This document shows positions 16,630 through 26,400 of a DNA stretch of 64,000 nt, one piece after another. Position 1 is the stretch's first letter, and each line of letters begins with the position of its first letter. The translations under genes and the position numbers were made by a program. The notes below the pieces were generated by a model. The model worked only from the letters and a program-made list of their open reading frames with translations. It was not told where the DNA came from and ran no database searches. Origin of the DNA: an uncultured Bacteroidales bacterium (GTDB lineage: Bacteria > Bacteroidota > Bacteroidia > Bacteroidales > F082); assembly GCA_946185535.1 (NCBI GenBank), contig CAMHJX010000017.1, positions 1-64,000 of the forward strand, read 5' to 3'.

Positions 16630-17967
16630 ATGAAAAGAGATATGAAAATAAAAACAAAATTATCGTATATCTTTGCCATTGCAACATTTGCATTGTGTTT
16701 TGCCTCCTGCAAAAAAAGCACTCCGCCTACGGTGAAAATTTATGACAATGCCGTTTCGGTGTCTTATAACTCCGCCAATGTGACGGGCGAAGTTACCGAT
16801 GAGGGAAGTTCTCCTGTCACCGACAGAGGCTTTATATATGGCAAACAAGGCGAAGCAAGGCAAGACACCATGTACTGCGGAAACGGTGGTGGTGAATTCC
16901 CAACTAGATTGACAGGTCTTGAACCTAACACCATGTATAATTGCATGGCTTTTGCACGCAACAGCACTGGCATGGCTTTCAGTGGCAAAGCGACATTCAC
17001 AACGCTTCCCATGGCACAATCCGAAGTAACCACTTATGATGCAACGAATGTTACTCATACTCATGCCACTTGTGGCGGAAACGTAATTAGTGACGGAGGA
17101 TCGGAAGTGACGGAAAGAGGAGTATGCTGGGCCACTACACCCAATCCTACAACAAGCGGTTCACATCTTGCCAGCGGTACAGGAATAGGAGATTTCTCTG
17201 TCACCCTATCAGGACTAACAGCCAACACCACCTATCATGTACGAGCATACGCAGTGAATGAAAAAGGCACTGCTTATGGTGACGATGTGACGTTTAGAAC
17301 TGTAGCATATAGTATTCCAACTGTTGTTACTGGCGAAATAACAAACATCACTACAACCTCAGCCACATGTAGCGGCAATGTGACTTCCAATGGTGGATTG
17401 ACAGTTACAGCAAGAGGGATTTGTTGGTCGAGAACTAATCAACATCCCACAATAAGCGACAGTCATACGACGGATGGAACAGGAATAGGTGAGTTCTCAA
17501 GCAATATCATTGGACTAACTCAAAATGCTACTTATTATGTATGTGCTTACGCAACAAATAGTCAAGGAACTGGTTACGGTGAATCGCGTCAGTTCACAGC
17601 TGCCGAACTTGCATATTTAATAAGCCAGGGAGGAACAGTTACGACAACTTCAGGTAAATTTTACGACTCCGGCGGTGCGAGCGGAAACTATAGCAACAAC
17701 GAAAGTTATGTCATGACATTCAAAAGTGGAACTAGCAGAAAGATTCGGGTGACTTTCACAAGGTTTGAAACTGAGGACGGGTATGATAAATTAAAGATTT
17801 ATGATGGCCCAACCACTTCGTCAACATTACTTGGGACATATCAAGGATTTAATTCACCTGGTACGGTAACATCAACCAATTCTTCTGGAGCACTCACTTT
17901 TGTGTGGTATTCTGACAACAGTGCCACCAAAGCAGGCTGGGAAGCTACTATTTCAACTGTACCATAA
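16630..17967 (+). CDS. Lipoprotein with FN3-like repeats and C-terminal CUB domain
   Basis: 445 residues; Met5 at 16642 is an alternative start. The signal ends in LCFASC, a lipobox. Three FN3/Ig-like repeats of about 90-100 residues follow, each with the pattern VTxxGGxxVTxRGxCWxxxxNPT ... GxGxFSxxxxGLxxNTTYxVRAYAxNxxGTxYG; the same repeat is found in the lipoprotein at 52330-54570. Residues about 335-445 form a CUB domain (FETEDGYDKLKIYDGP, TFVWYSDNSATKAGW), a beta-sandwich used for binding. Likely surface-exposed. It sits in an operon with the VWA-like lipoprotein and ends in a good terminator. Confidence 0.85.
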   Translation: MKRDMKIKTKLSYIFAIATFALCFASCKKSTPPTVKIYDNAVSVSYNSANVTGEVTDEGSSPVTDRGFIYGKQGEARQDTMYCGNGGGEFPTRLTGLEPNTMYNCMAFARNSTGMAFSGKATFTTLPMAQSEVTTYDATNVTHTHATCGGNVISDGGSEVTERGVCWATTPNPTTSGSHLASGTGIGDFSVTLSGLTANTTYHVRAYAVNEKGTAYGDDVTFRTVAYSIPTVVTGEITNITTTSATCSGNVTSNGGLTVTARGICWSRTNQHPTISDSHTTDGTGIGEFSSNIIGLTQNATYYVCAYATNSQGTGYGESRQFTAAELAYLISQGGTVTTTSGKFYDSGGASGNYSNNESYVMTFKSGTSRKIRVTFTRFETEDGYDKLKIYDGPTTSSTLLGTYQGFNSPGTVTSTNSSGALTFVWYSDNSATKAGWEATISTVP

Positions 17968-18008
17968 TGGTTATTTGCGGTTTCGACAACAACTATAATT
18001 ATTATTTC

Positions 18009-18040
18009 AAGGCTTCGTCGAATAGGCGGAGCCTTTTTTT
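18009..18040 (+). terminator. Intrinsic terminator after the CUB lipoprotein
   Basis: AAGGCTTCG pairs with CGGAGCCTT (one G-T pair) around a 9-nt loop, followed by a run of T residues. Confidence 0.85.
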
Positions 18041-18044
18041 CTTC

Positions 18045-19079
18045 TCACTTCACCATCCCCAAAATCACCTCCGGTGCAATGCTCATTTCAGTTACAGCGC
18101 ATAGCCCCGTCCCCATATCCTTCAAACTGGCGCCCAACAGATAGACTTTGTCGTCGATGATTAGGAAGCGGTCATGATTGCGATGGGGCAGTTGGATGAA
18201 CTCAATCTCTGGATATTGGGTGTTGTGTTTCTTCAGGTCAGTGAGAAATTGCTCGTTGTTACGTGTGTGGATGGTCGCTGAAACGCCAACTTTCCGCTTT
18301 GTAAACATGGAGAGTACTCGGTCGTCAACATAATTGTCGATAAGGACGATTCTTTGTCGGGCACTTCGAATGAGGCCGGAGATGTAAGTCCATGCATCCC
18401 AGACGCAACCGGTTGGGAAGACTTGCTCGGGGAGGAGTTTTGGACTAACGTCCTCGATTCTATCAAGAATAACCTTAATCGTTTTGTCTGTTTCTTGTTG
18501 ATGCTGCTCAATGTTGAAGATGCGCTCAATAATCTGCGTGTTGTGATTGACGAGTTGCGGAATCATGGTGAAAGCCCGCATGATGCGAATGTTGACTTCC
18601 ACGGCTGTGTCAGACCTTAATACACTACTGAGCATGGCGATGCCGTTGCGAGTGAAGGCATAGGGCATATAACGGTTGCCCCCTCTTCCGTTTGAGGTAA
18701 CAAATTGTGACCTCAAAGGATTATCCTTTTTGTTTGAGGTCGCAATTTGCGACCTCAAAAACGACTCTTCCTCGTTTAAGGTCGCAATTTGCGACCTTAA
18801 AGCGTCGTCATTGTTCAAGGTAACAAATTGTGACCTTGAACGACTTGCTTCCTCTTTTGTTAGTTGGAACATAAAGTCTTCTGGAAAACGATTGATATTA
18901 CGTTTAACGGCTTGATTAAGCGCTTTTGTTTCAACGCCATACAACATCGCTAAATCAGAATCAAGCATTACCTGTTGGCCTCTTATTACATGTATCAAGG
19001 ATTCTATATTGATACTGTCAATCCCTTTGATGTCGCAAATTGCGACTTCAAGTTTTGTGTTGGTTTCTTTCTTTGCCAT
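18045..19079 (-). CDS. ORF6N domain protein with palindromic repeat insert
   Basis: 344 residues. Residues about 20-75 are the ORF6N domain (VIRGQQVMLDSDLAMLYGVETKALNQAVKRN split over two helices; INRFPEDFMFQLT), related to phage antirepressor modules. Next come four copies of a 13-14-residue unit starting LRSQ(I/F)(A/V)T, encoded by DNA palindromes at 18691-18840. The usual linker (RYMPYAFTRNGIAMLSSVL) follows, then a helical segment and a C-terminal region near 225-344 with WDAWTYISGLIRSA, IVLIDNYVDD and NHDRFLIIDDKVYLLG, a phospholipase-D-like HxK-type fold lacking a clear full HKD motif. The C-terminal part suggests an interaction or nuclease-like function. Role unknown. Confidence 0.85.
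   Translation of the reverse strand: MAKKETNTKLEVAICDIKGIDSINIESLIHVIRGQQVMLDSDLAMLYGVETKALNQAVKRNINRFPEDFMFQLTKEEASRSRSQFVTLNNDDALRSQIATLNEEESFLRSQIATSNKKDNPLRSQFVTSNGRGGNRYMPYAFTRNGIAMLSSVLRSDTAVEVNIRIMRAFTMIPQLVNHNTQIIERIFNIEQHQQETDKTIKVILDRIEDVSPKLLPEQVFPTGCVWDAWTYISGLIRSARQRIVLIDNYVDDRVLSMFTKRKVGVSATIHTRNNEQFLTDLKKHNTQYPEIEFIQLPHRNHDRFLIIDDKVYLLGASLKDMGTGLCAVTEMSIAPEVILGMVK
18691..18840. repeat. Four tandem coding palindromes in the ORF6N gene
   Basis: 27-bp palindromes lie at 18691-18717, 18733-18759, 18775-18801 and 18814-18840, spaced 42, 42 and 39 bases. The arms change together: TTTGAGG/CCTCAAA, TTTAAGG/CCTTAAA and TTCAAGG/CCTTGAA. A shorter relative, GTCGCAAATTGCGAC, lies at 19032-19046 near the start codon. 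Confidence 0.9.
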
Positions 19080-19151
19080 ATTCCTATTAGTTTTAATACC
19101 GCAAAGAAATACCTTTTGTCAAGACAAAGCCGTTGAACAAACGTTTGTAGT

Positions 19152-19183
19152 CGACAGCAGTCGTTTGTTGTCGTTTGCTGTCG
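19152..19183. repeat. Short inverted repeat upstream of the ORF6N gene
   Basis: CGACAGCA at 19152-19159 and TGCTGTCG at 19176-19183, inside a GTCGTTTG-rich spacer. Possibly an operator or an RNA hairpin. Confidence 0.4.
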
Positions 19184-19222
19184 GATATGTTATTGTAAAT
19201 GAATAAGAAGTGAAAAACTTTA

Positions 19223-20275
19223 TTAGGGCTCCCAAATCCTCCCGCTGCAACTGTCACTCTCGGCACCAGTCACCGAAGCCAGCACATTGGTCTTCCCCTC
19301 CAGTCTCAAAAGTCCAAGGAAAGCAAATACCAAGGCTTCCTTGTAGTCGATAATCATCTTGTCGGGGATGACGACTTCGTGCGAACTCCGTGCTTGCAGG
19401 CGTTCCATAAGGAATTTGTTCCTGGCACCGCCACCGGTGACGAGAATCTTTCCTTTGGGCAGATGACTCACTCCCAATGCGATCTGCAAGGCAATGTGTT
19501 CCACAAAGGTGGCCAGCAGATCTGGCACGGAGAGGCTTTGCAAGAGCTCCTTCTGGTTCGCTTCGAAGAACTCTCTTCCCAACGACTTGGGTGGAAACTG
19601 TCCATAGAAAGGGTGCCTGTTCAGCTGTTTCAGTAGGGTAATGTCGACCTCACCGCTACGGGCTATTTCGCCATCGCGGTCGTAGGGTAGGCCTTTCATC
19701 TGGGCGAGATAATTGAGGGCTTGGTTGGCGATGCACAGGTCGAAGGCGATACGCTTGCCGTCTTCGTCATACGAGACGTTGGCGATGCCGCCGATATTGA
19801 GGCAGATCTCATAGTCGCCGAAGAGCAATTTGTCGCCAATGGGTACTAGCGGCGCGCCTTGTCCGCCCTTGCTGACATCCTCACTGCGGAAATCGTTGAC
19901 GACGGTGAAGCCACAAGCCTTGGCCAACTCTTGTCCGTCGCCGATTTGAAGCGTGTAATGCTCCTCGGGACGGTGGAAGATGGTGTGACCGTGCGAAGCG
20001 ACAAAACCTGGCGTAACATTATGCTTCTTGGCAAAAGCCAACACTTGTTCGCCTAGATATTTGCCGTAGTCCTTGTCCAGCTGTACCAAGTCTTCGGGTT
20101 GCTTGTGGAAGGCTTCAGAGAGTTGCTCGGTCCAGTATTCGGGATAGGGTAGGGTCTCGGCCTGCAAGATTTGGAAGTGGTATTTGCCGTCCTCTTCTTG
20201 GAAACGGACGAGGGCGAGGTCCAGCCCGTCTAACGAGCTGCCCGACATTAATCCTATGGCGATGGCTTCTTTCAT
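19223..20275 (-). CDS. anmK: Anhydro-N-acetylmuramic acid kinase
   Basis: Phosphorylates and opens 1,6-anhydro-MurNAc to MurNAc-6-phosphate in the cytosolic recycling of peptidoglycan. The 350-residue length is normal. The start IGLMSGSSLDGLDLALVRF is the family's ATP-binding signature, and VASHGHTIFHRPE, LNIGGIANVSY and ILVTGGGARNKFLMERL are further AnmK motifs of the ASKHA fold. It follows murF on the same strand with a 104-base gap occupied by an inverted repeat, so two wall-related genes (synthesis and recycling) are adjacent. Confidence 0.96.
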   Translation of the reverse strand: MKEAIAIGLMSGSSLDGLDLALVRFQEEDGKYHFQILQAETLPYPEYWTEQLSEAFHKQPEDLVQLDKDYGKYLGEQVLAFAKKHNVTPGFVASHGHTIFHRPEEHYTLQIGDGQELAKACGFTVVNDFRSEDVSKGGQGAPLVPIGDKLLFGDYEICLNIGGIANVSYDEDGKRIAFDLCIANQALNYLAQMKGLPYDRDGEIARSGEVDITLLKQLNRHPFYGQFPPKSLGREFFEANQKELLQSLSVPDLLATFVEHIALQIALGVSHLPKGKILVTGGGARNKFLMERLQARSSHEVVIPDKMIIDYKEALVFAFLGLLRLEGKTNVLASVTGAESDSCSGRIWEP

Positions 20276-20288
20276 TGGTGATGTTTTT

Positions 20289-20371
20289 AATTAGGAATGC
20301 TGAATGATGAATGCTGAATGTCGCGATGCGGCGCTAGGTTTCATCCCATTCAGCATTCATCATTCCTAATT
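20289..20371. repeat. Long intergenic inverted repeat between murF and anmK
   Basis: Left arm 20289-20320 (AATTAGGAATGCTGAATG and on) pairs with right arm 20347-20371 (CATTCAGCATTCATCATTCC and on). The left arm has one extra 7-base GAATGCT unit. The loop is about 26 nt. It could act as a terminator-like or mRNA-stabilising hairpin. Confidence 0.75.
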
Positions 20372-20378
20372 CCACATT

Positions 20379-21662
20379 CTATAATAGCGGTAACACTTTC
20401 CCCAATTGTATGCTATTTGATCCTTTAACGAGTATGGTCTTTCCGCTGATAGGATGACCCTCAAGATATTGGCATAAGTCTTCCACTTTTGCGAAGGTAC
20501 TCCAATCAGTGTTCTCATTATAAGCGCTGAAGTTCGAACCGACCAACATGGCTTCCTTGAATTTCAACTCCTTCATCAAACCGAGGATGTTGCGGTGCTC
20601 TTCTTCGGAAGCCGTGCCCAACTCTCGCATATCACCTAATATTAATAGGTGTTGCTCACCGCAGATACTGGCGAAGTTAATCAAGGCAGCGCGCATGGAG
20701 GTGGGGTTAGCGTTGTAGGCATCCATGATGATGCGGTTCTTTCCGGTCTCAATCACCTGCGAACGGCTGTTGGTGGGCGTGTAAGCCTCCAAGGCTTCGA
20801 TGATGGCGCTCTCATCCACACCGAAGTACTGCCCCACGCAGATGGCAGCGGCCACGTTCTCAAAGTTGTAGCTGCCCACGAGATGGGTCTGGATGAGGTG
20901 CTTTCTCCAAACAACACTCAAATATGGGTTGCATGCGGCAGGGACGACAGGGCAGAAGGCCGCGCAATGCCTGCCATAGCTGATGCGTTCCTGTCCTTCA
21001 GATTGCTCCCAAAGCAGCGGGTTGCCTTGGTTGACGAAGACGGCCTTGCCATGAGCCTTGATATGTCGATACAGTTCTGTCTTTGTCTTGATGACGCCCT
21101 CAAAGCTACCGAAGCCTTCTAGATGTGCTTTCCCGATGTTGGTGATAAGACCGTAGTCGGGATCGGCAATCTTGCAGAGGAAATCGATTTCTCCAGGGTG
21201 ATTGGCACCCATCTCCACGACAGCAATCTCGGTCTCTGGCTCGATGCTCAGCAGGGTGAGAGGTACGCCGATATGGTTGTTGAGGTTGCCCATCGTGTGA
21301 ATGATGTTGTGTTTCTTGGCCAGCACTGCTGAGACGAGCTCTTTGGTAGTTGTCTTGCCATTGGTGCCAGTGATGCTTAGCACTGTGGCCTTGCTCTGTT
21401 GGCGGTGGTAGGCTGCGAGGTCTTGCAAGGTCTTCAGTGTGTCGTCAACGATGAGGATACGCTCATGCATGGGCAGGTTTTTCCTGTCTGCGACGACGAG
21501 GCTGGCCACACCTTGCTCGGCCACTTGCAGGGCGAAGTCGTTGGCGTCGAAGTTCTCTCCCTTGAGGGCGAAGAAGACGGCATCTTTTTCGACCTTGCGG
21601 CTGTCGGTGGATACCTTATAGGCCTTGATGTAGTGTTGGTATATGGCTTCGATAGGATTCAT
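20379..21662 (-). CDS. murF: UDP-N-acetylmuramoyl-tripeptide--D-alanyl-D-alanine ligase
   Basis: Adds D-Ala-D-Ala to the UDP-MurNAc-tripeptide, the last cytosolic precursor step. The product has about 427 residues. The ATP-binding motif is SITGTNGKTTTKELV, followed by MGNLNNHIGVPLTLL, VVEMGANHPGEIDFL and the C-terminal-domain DAYNANPTSM motif, all typical of MurF. The start at 21662 (MNPIEAIY) is preferred over an upstream in-frame start at 21701, because the latter begins inside the terminator hairpin of gldJ at 21682-21709. murF next to gldJ is a conserved arrangement in Bacteroidota. Confidence 0.95.
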   Translation of the reverse strand: MNPIEAIYQHYIKAYKVSTDSRKVEKDAVFFALKGENFDANDFALQVAEQGVASLVVADRKNLPMHERILIVDDTLKTLQDLAAYHRQQSKATVLSITGTNGKTTTKELVSAVLAKKHNIIHTMGNLNNHIGVPLTLLSIEPETEIAVVEMGANHPGEIDFLCKIADPDYGLITNIGKAHLEGFGSFEGVIKTKTELYRHIKAHGKAVFVNQGNPLLWEQSEGQERISYGRHCAAFCPVVPAACNPYLSVVWRKHLIQTHLVGSYNFENVAAAICVGQYFGVDESAIIEALEAYTPTNSRSQVIETGKNRIIMDAYNANPTSMRAALINFASICGEQHLLILGDMRELGTASEEEHRNILGLMKELKFKEAMLVGSNFSAYNENTDWSTFAKVEDLCQYLEGHPISGKTILVKGSNSIQLGKVLPLL

Positions 21663-21681
21663 GGCTTTGGATTTAATGAAA

Positions 21682-21709
21682 GAAGCCGCCTGACGGATCA
21701 AACGGCTTC
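21682..21709 (-). terminator. gldJ terminator
   Basis: On the reverse strand GAAGCCG and CGGCTTC form a 7-bp stem with a 14-nt loop, followed by a T-rich stretch. It separates gldJ from murF. Confidence 0.65.
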
Positions 21710-21737
21710 AATGCTATCATGAAAAAGAATCTATTAC

Positions 21738-23228
21738 TTACTTTGCGAAGGAACTGCCCACCTTGTTCATCGCGCAACGGAAGCCGATGGTCGAAGCGGA
21801 CTGGTTCTGGTTGAGGTAACGGCGTGTGCCAGGGCTCAGGTAGTAAGGACCGTCAGCCCAAGAACCGCCTTTGTACACTCTCGATTCGTCGCTGATGAGG
21901 GTCGTACCAGGAGTGTCGTTGGTTGCAGCTTCATACATTTCCTTGGTGAAGACGCTCTGGTCGTCTTGAGGATCGCTCCAACGGTTGCGGATGGCCGACA
22001 TGTAGTCACCATCGTCATAGTTGGAGTTGAAGCTGGTACGGTAGTTTTGACGCTTGGCTGCTTCTTCCTGAGGTATGGGCTCTCTACGGATACGGCCCAA
22101 AGAGTCTTTCTGCAGCAGGAAGCCTTCGTCGTCAACAGCCTTACGAGTAAACACGTTACCACGGAAGGGGCTGTAGTCGGCCACGTCTTCGTGAGACAGC
22201 GGACGATAGACATCTTGGCACCATTCGGCCACGTTGCCAGCCATGTTATACAGGCCATAGTCGTTGGGCCAGTAGGAACCCACAGGAGCGGGCAGGGCAG
22301 CACCGTCGTTCAGGTTGCCTGCAACACCCATGTAGTCACCTGGGCCTCTCTTGAAGTTGGCCATGAAACTACCCATATATCTCTTGTTGTCGGTGCGCAA
22401 GCCGTCGCCATTCCAAGGATACACCTTACGTTCGCTGACGAGTTCGTTGCTGGTGTTGCCAACCAGACCAACAGCGGCATATTCCCATTCGGCTTCCGTA
22501 GGCAGACGATAGGAAGGCAGCAGGATACCGTCGTCCATTCTGACGTTACGCACGCCGTCGCCACCCTTGGAGAGGTCTTTCTTTCCGTTCTTCACCTTGC
22601 CGGTGTATTGGCCAGCCAAATAAGCATCGGTGTTGAAGTTTTCTTCGTCCTGTTGGGTCGGATCCCAATCGAGGATGCCGGCATCAACGAGCATCAACTC
22701 GTTGACACGGTCGGTACGCCAAGCGCAGTAGTCATTGGCTTGTACCCAAGTCACACCTACCACAGGATAGTCGTTATAGGAGGGATGGCGGAAGTAAATC
22801 TCAACCATGGGCTCATTGTAAGACAAACGGTCACGCCAAACCAAGGTATCAGGGACGGCATTGCGTACCACCTGAGGATAGTTTTGGCCGTAAACGCGGT
22901 TCAGCCAGTAGATGTACTCGCGATAGTCCACATTGCTGACCTCGGTGCGGTCCATCAGGAAGGAAGGCACGGTGACCTTGCGCGGCGAGTTGTCCCACGA
23001 ATAAGTCAGGTTGTCGGTTGTAGCACCCATCACGAAGGTTCCACCTTCGATGGCAATCAGGCCGGGACCGATTTCCTGGTCGTTCACTTCAGTAACTTCA
23101 AAGCCACCGTTGTTGGCATCGTTGTAAGCCCAACCCGTCGTGCGTGAAGATTGCTTGGAGCACGAAACGGTGAGTAATCCTGCCAAAACGATGATGGCTA
23201 GTGTCTTGAATCCTTGTTTTCTATACAT
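21738..23228 (-). CDS. gldJ: Gliding/T9SS lipoprotein GldJ
   Basis: 496-residue lipoprotein: signal with lipobox LLTVSC (Cys23). The remainder is a formylglycine-generating-enzyme-like (SUMF1) domain: GLIAIEGGTFVMGAT, DRTEVSNVDYREYI, PVVGVTWVQANDYC, YRLPTEAEWEYAA, YNMAGNVAEWCQD and VYKGGSWADGPYYL, with GFRCAM at the end. GldJ is needed for stability of the GldK/GldL/GldM core of the T9SS and is anchored to the outer membrane; the sulfatase-activating cysteines are not required. In Flavobacterium and relatives gldJ lies beside porU and porV, and here it is divergent from porU with a 254-base intergenic region. Confidence 0.95.
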   Translation of the reverse strand: MYRKQGFKTLAIIVLAGLLTVSCSKQSSRTTGWAYNDANNGGFEVTEVNDQEIGPGLIAIEGGTFVMGATTDNLTYSWDNSPRKVTVPSFLMDRTEVSNVDYREYIYWLNRVYGQNYPQVVRNAVPDTLVWRDRLSYNEPMVEIYFRHPSYNDYPVVGVTWVQANDYCAWRTDRVNELMLVDAGILDWDPTQQDEENFNTDAYLAGQYTGKVKNGKKDLSKGGDGVRNVRMDDGILLPSYRLPTEAEWEYAAVGLVGNTSNELVSERKVYPWNGDGLRTDNKRYMGSFMANFKRGPGDYMGVAGNLNDGAALPAPVGSYWPNDYGLYNMAGNVAEWCQDVYRPLSHEDVADYSPFRGNVFTRKAVDDEGFLLQKDSLGRIRREPIPQEEAAKRQNYRTSFNSNYDDGDYMSAIRNRWSDPQDDQSVFTKEMYEAATNDTPGTTLISDESRVYKGGSWADGPYYLSPGTRRYLNQNQSASTIGFRCAMNKVGSSFAK

Positions 23229-23309
23229 TTTTGATCAAATTTGTTATCTATAAACTCTATTGAGAGGCATTTATTGTACACCGCTCAGAAAATTTTCAAA
23301 AAAATCACG

Positions 23310-23317
23310 CAAATTTA
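23310..23317 (-). promoter_or_regulatory. gldJ: -7 element of gldJ
   Basis: TAAATTTG on the reverse strand, 81 bases before the ATG. Confidence 0.5.
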
Positions 23318-23400
23318 TGGACTTTTTTTGAATCAGCTGGCATTTTTTGAAAAAAAACTTTTTTCAACTGAAAAATTGACGAATTGCAATAAAAATGTTG

Positions 23401-23408
23401 TATCTTCG
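23401..23408 (+). promoter_or_regulatory. porU: Probable -7 element of porU
   Basis: TATCTTCG, one change from the consensus, with TTG at 23376-23378. It lies 74 bases before the porU ATG in the divergent gldJ-porU region. Confidence 0.4.
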
Positions 23409-23482
23409 TTCCCTTAAATAGGTCGGAATAGAATGAGTTGTTTTCTGAGTAAAAAATTGATTATTAGGTTTTAAGAGATATT

Positions 23483-26400
23483 ATGCGAAATAAGATACAC
23501 TTGAAATTGCTGCTTTTTCTGATGGTTTTTGCCACTTTTACTCCAGTTTTGGGGCAAGTGAAGATGAATCATCCCATCCGTTTGCAATGGAATGGTGTGG
23601 CTGAACAACGGGCTGCATCCGATACCTTATTATATATTGATTTGGAATCGGGTGTCTATGAACACGTCATGCCGTTCTTTTGCCAGTCGTATCCCATCTA
23701 TGACGATGCGGTGAATACTGAGGTAAAGCTCTTGAATGTCAAGACGATGTCTTTGTCAAATGAAGAATTGCAGATTGCCCAAGGCTTTTCCTATACCTCT
23801 GATTTTGAAGTGACAGCCACGCCTTTACGCTCACGCGACGAGGCTCTGCTTTCGGTACGCATCGTGCCCTTCCGTCAAAAAAGTGGTCAGTACGAGAAAC
23901 TATTATCGGCAACACTTTCAGTGACTCTTACGCCTGATTTCAGTGCTTATAAATCGAATCCGACCTACACACATCGTTCGGCGATGGCTTCAGGCAGTTG
24001 GTACAAAATCGGTCTTGCTGAAACAGGCATTTATAAACTGACCGCTTCCGACCTTACCGATTTGGGCATTGATGTTTCCACAATCGACCCGCGTCAAATT
24101 CGCATTTATCACAATGGCGGTGGCGTGTTGCCTGAGATGAATGCCGTTTCCCGACCTGACGACCTGGTTGAGGTGCCCATTTATGTGGCGGGCGAATCCG
24201 ACGGACATTTCGACAATAGCGACTATATCCTTTTCTATGGTCGCGGCCCCGTTTGTTGGAAACTCGAGTCTGACCGTATAGCTTACACCCATGAGCAAAA
24301 CCCATACGATGACTATGCATACGCTTTTGTTGTTTTGGGTTTGGGCCAAGGCAAACGCATCGCCGAAGCCAGCCAGCCCTCGGGGAATGCTAGTGAAATC
24401 ATCAATCAATTCCTTGACTATCAGGTTTATGAAAATGACCAATTCAATGTGTTCCGCGTAGGTCGTACCTATTATGGCGACAAGATGGAATACACCTCAA
24501 CCAAGACTATCAATTTCGATTTTCCCAATGTGGTCACTACCATTCCTTGTTGGGTGAAAACTGCTTTAATGGGGCGCAACTTCCAGCCTGCTAATTTCGA
24601 GGTGTTTGTTGATAATGTGAATAAGGCGACTTATCCCATATCAACCACGACTTCTTCCACCGAGTATCCTTTTGGCTACGATGTTGGGGGATGGGTCTCG
24701 GCAAATCCTACGAAGGATAACCTGAGTGTCATGCTGAAACATAATGCCTTGGGCTCTAATTCCACTTCGGAAGGTTATGTCGACTATGTCCTTGCCAACG
24801 CTTGGCGAAAGCTGACTTTCACGGGTGGGCAGATGCTGTTCCGCAATCCTGGAGCTTCCGCTTTGACTCAAACCTATGAATACCGGCTCGCAGGAGCCTC
24901 TCAACAGACTCAGGTTTGGGATGTGAGCGACCCTCGTAGTCCGATTAAAGTGAAAGGACTACTTAATGGCACTACCTATAGCTTCAAGACGGTCGGCAAT
25001 CGCAATAATGAGTTTGTTGCTCATAATGGCAGTTCGTATTGCTCGGCAAAGGCAATCGGAAAGGTTGACAACCAGAATCTTCACGGTGTGCGTGATGTGG
25101 ATTTCGTCATCCTGACCTATGCCGATTTCATGGAGCAGGCCGTAAGGCTTAAAGCGATTCACAATCGCATCGATCCCGACTTGAACATCTATATCACCAC
25201 GCCTGAATTGGTTTACAATGAGTTCTCGTGCGGTGCCAAAGACGTCACTGCCATCCGTGATTTTTGCCGCATGCTCTATCTTGACAGTACTCCGGGCCGC
25301 AAAATCAAGTACCTATTGTTGCTGGGCGATTGCTCCTACGACTTTAAGAACCGCGATGGCATCGTCGATTTCGTGCCTTCTTACGAGACGGTGAAATCGC
25401 TTGATATGAGTACCACTTATGTCACCGATGATTATTTTGGCTTCATGGATGAAAACGAAGGCGACATTGGTCGTTCCTTGGCCGACATCGGTATCGGGCG
25501 TTTTCCTGTGCAAACCTTGGAGCAAGCCTCACAGATGGTCGACAAGATTGAACGTTACATCGTGAAAGATGCCACCACTATGACACCTTGGCGTAACAAG
25601 TTTACCTTCTTCTGCGATGATAACTCTGGCTTTGTGCAGAATGCGGATAGCTTGGCAAGGATGCTGAAATGGGTTGGCGGCGAAGGCGTGGTGGTCGATA
25701 AGATTTATCTTGATGCCTATCCGCAAATCAGTGCGCCAGGCGGTGAGATTGCTCCGGAGGTGAATGCCGCCATCAACAGCCGCGTGGAAAAAGGCACTTT
25801 GGTTCTCAACTATGTCGGTCACGGTGGTGAGGTGCAGTTGGCTGATGAGAAAATCCTGCAACGCAAGGACGTCGATTCGTGGCGCAACGCACCCATGTAT
25901 CCGTTGATGATTACAGGCACCTGCGAGTTCAGTCGATTTGATGACCATCAACGTACTTCCTTGGGTGAGTATTCGTTTCTCAACCAATATGGAGGCATGA
26001 TTGCCATGTTTACCACCTCAAGGGTGACTCATGGACCTGATAATATGAATTTCGCTAAAGGTATTTATAATAACCTTTTCCGCGTTGTGGGAGGTGAGCA
26101 TTATCGTTTGGGTGATATCTACCGCATGGCGAAAACCAATGGTGGCAATTTCGAAAAACGCTATGTCTTTTTTGGCGACCCAGCCCTCCACTTGACCTAC
26201 CCGAAGTGGAAAGTGGAGACGTTGAGCATCAACGGGAAATATCCTGGCTATGACTTGGACTCTATCCAAATCAACGATACCACTTGGAGAACCTATCCGG
26301 TATATCATGATACCATAAGTGCCTTGCAACCCGTAGAGATTGAAGGTGTTGTTAAGGACTTGGACGGCAATGTGGCTTCCAATTTCAATGGCGTGGTGAG

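Noticed and set aside
18045-18700. Phospholipase D-type nuclease activity in the ORF6N protein C-terminus
   Set aside because: Only HDRFLIIDDKVYLLG resembles one HKD motif, with HxK changed; activity cannot be claimed.
21662-21701. Upstream in-frame start for murF at 21701
   Set aside because: It lies in the gldJ terminator hairpin and adds residues absent from normal MurF starts.
22000-23147. Long antisense frames across gldJ, porU and argS
   Set aside because: They mirror real genes, lack promoters and have no protein features; they arise from codon bias.
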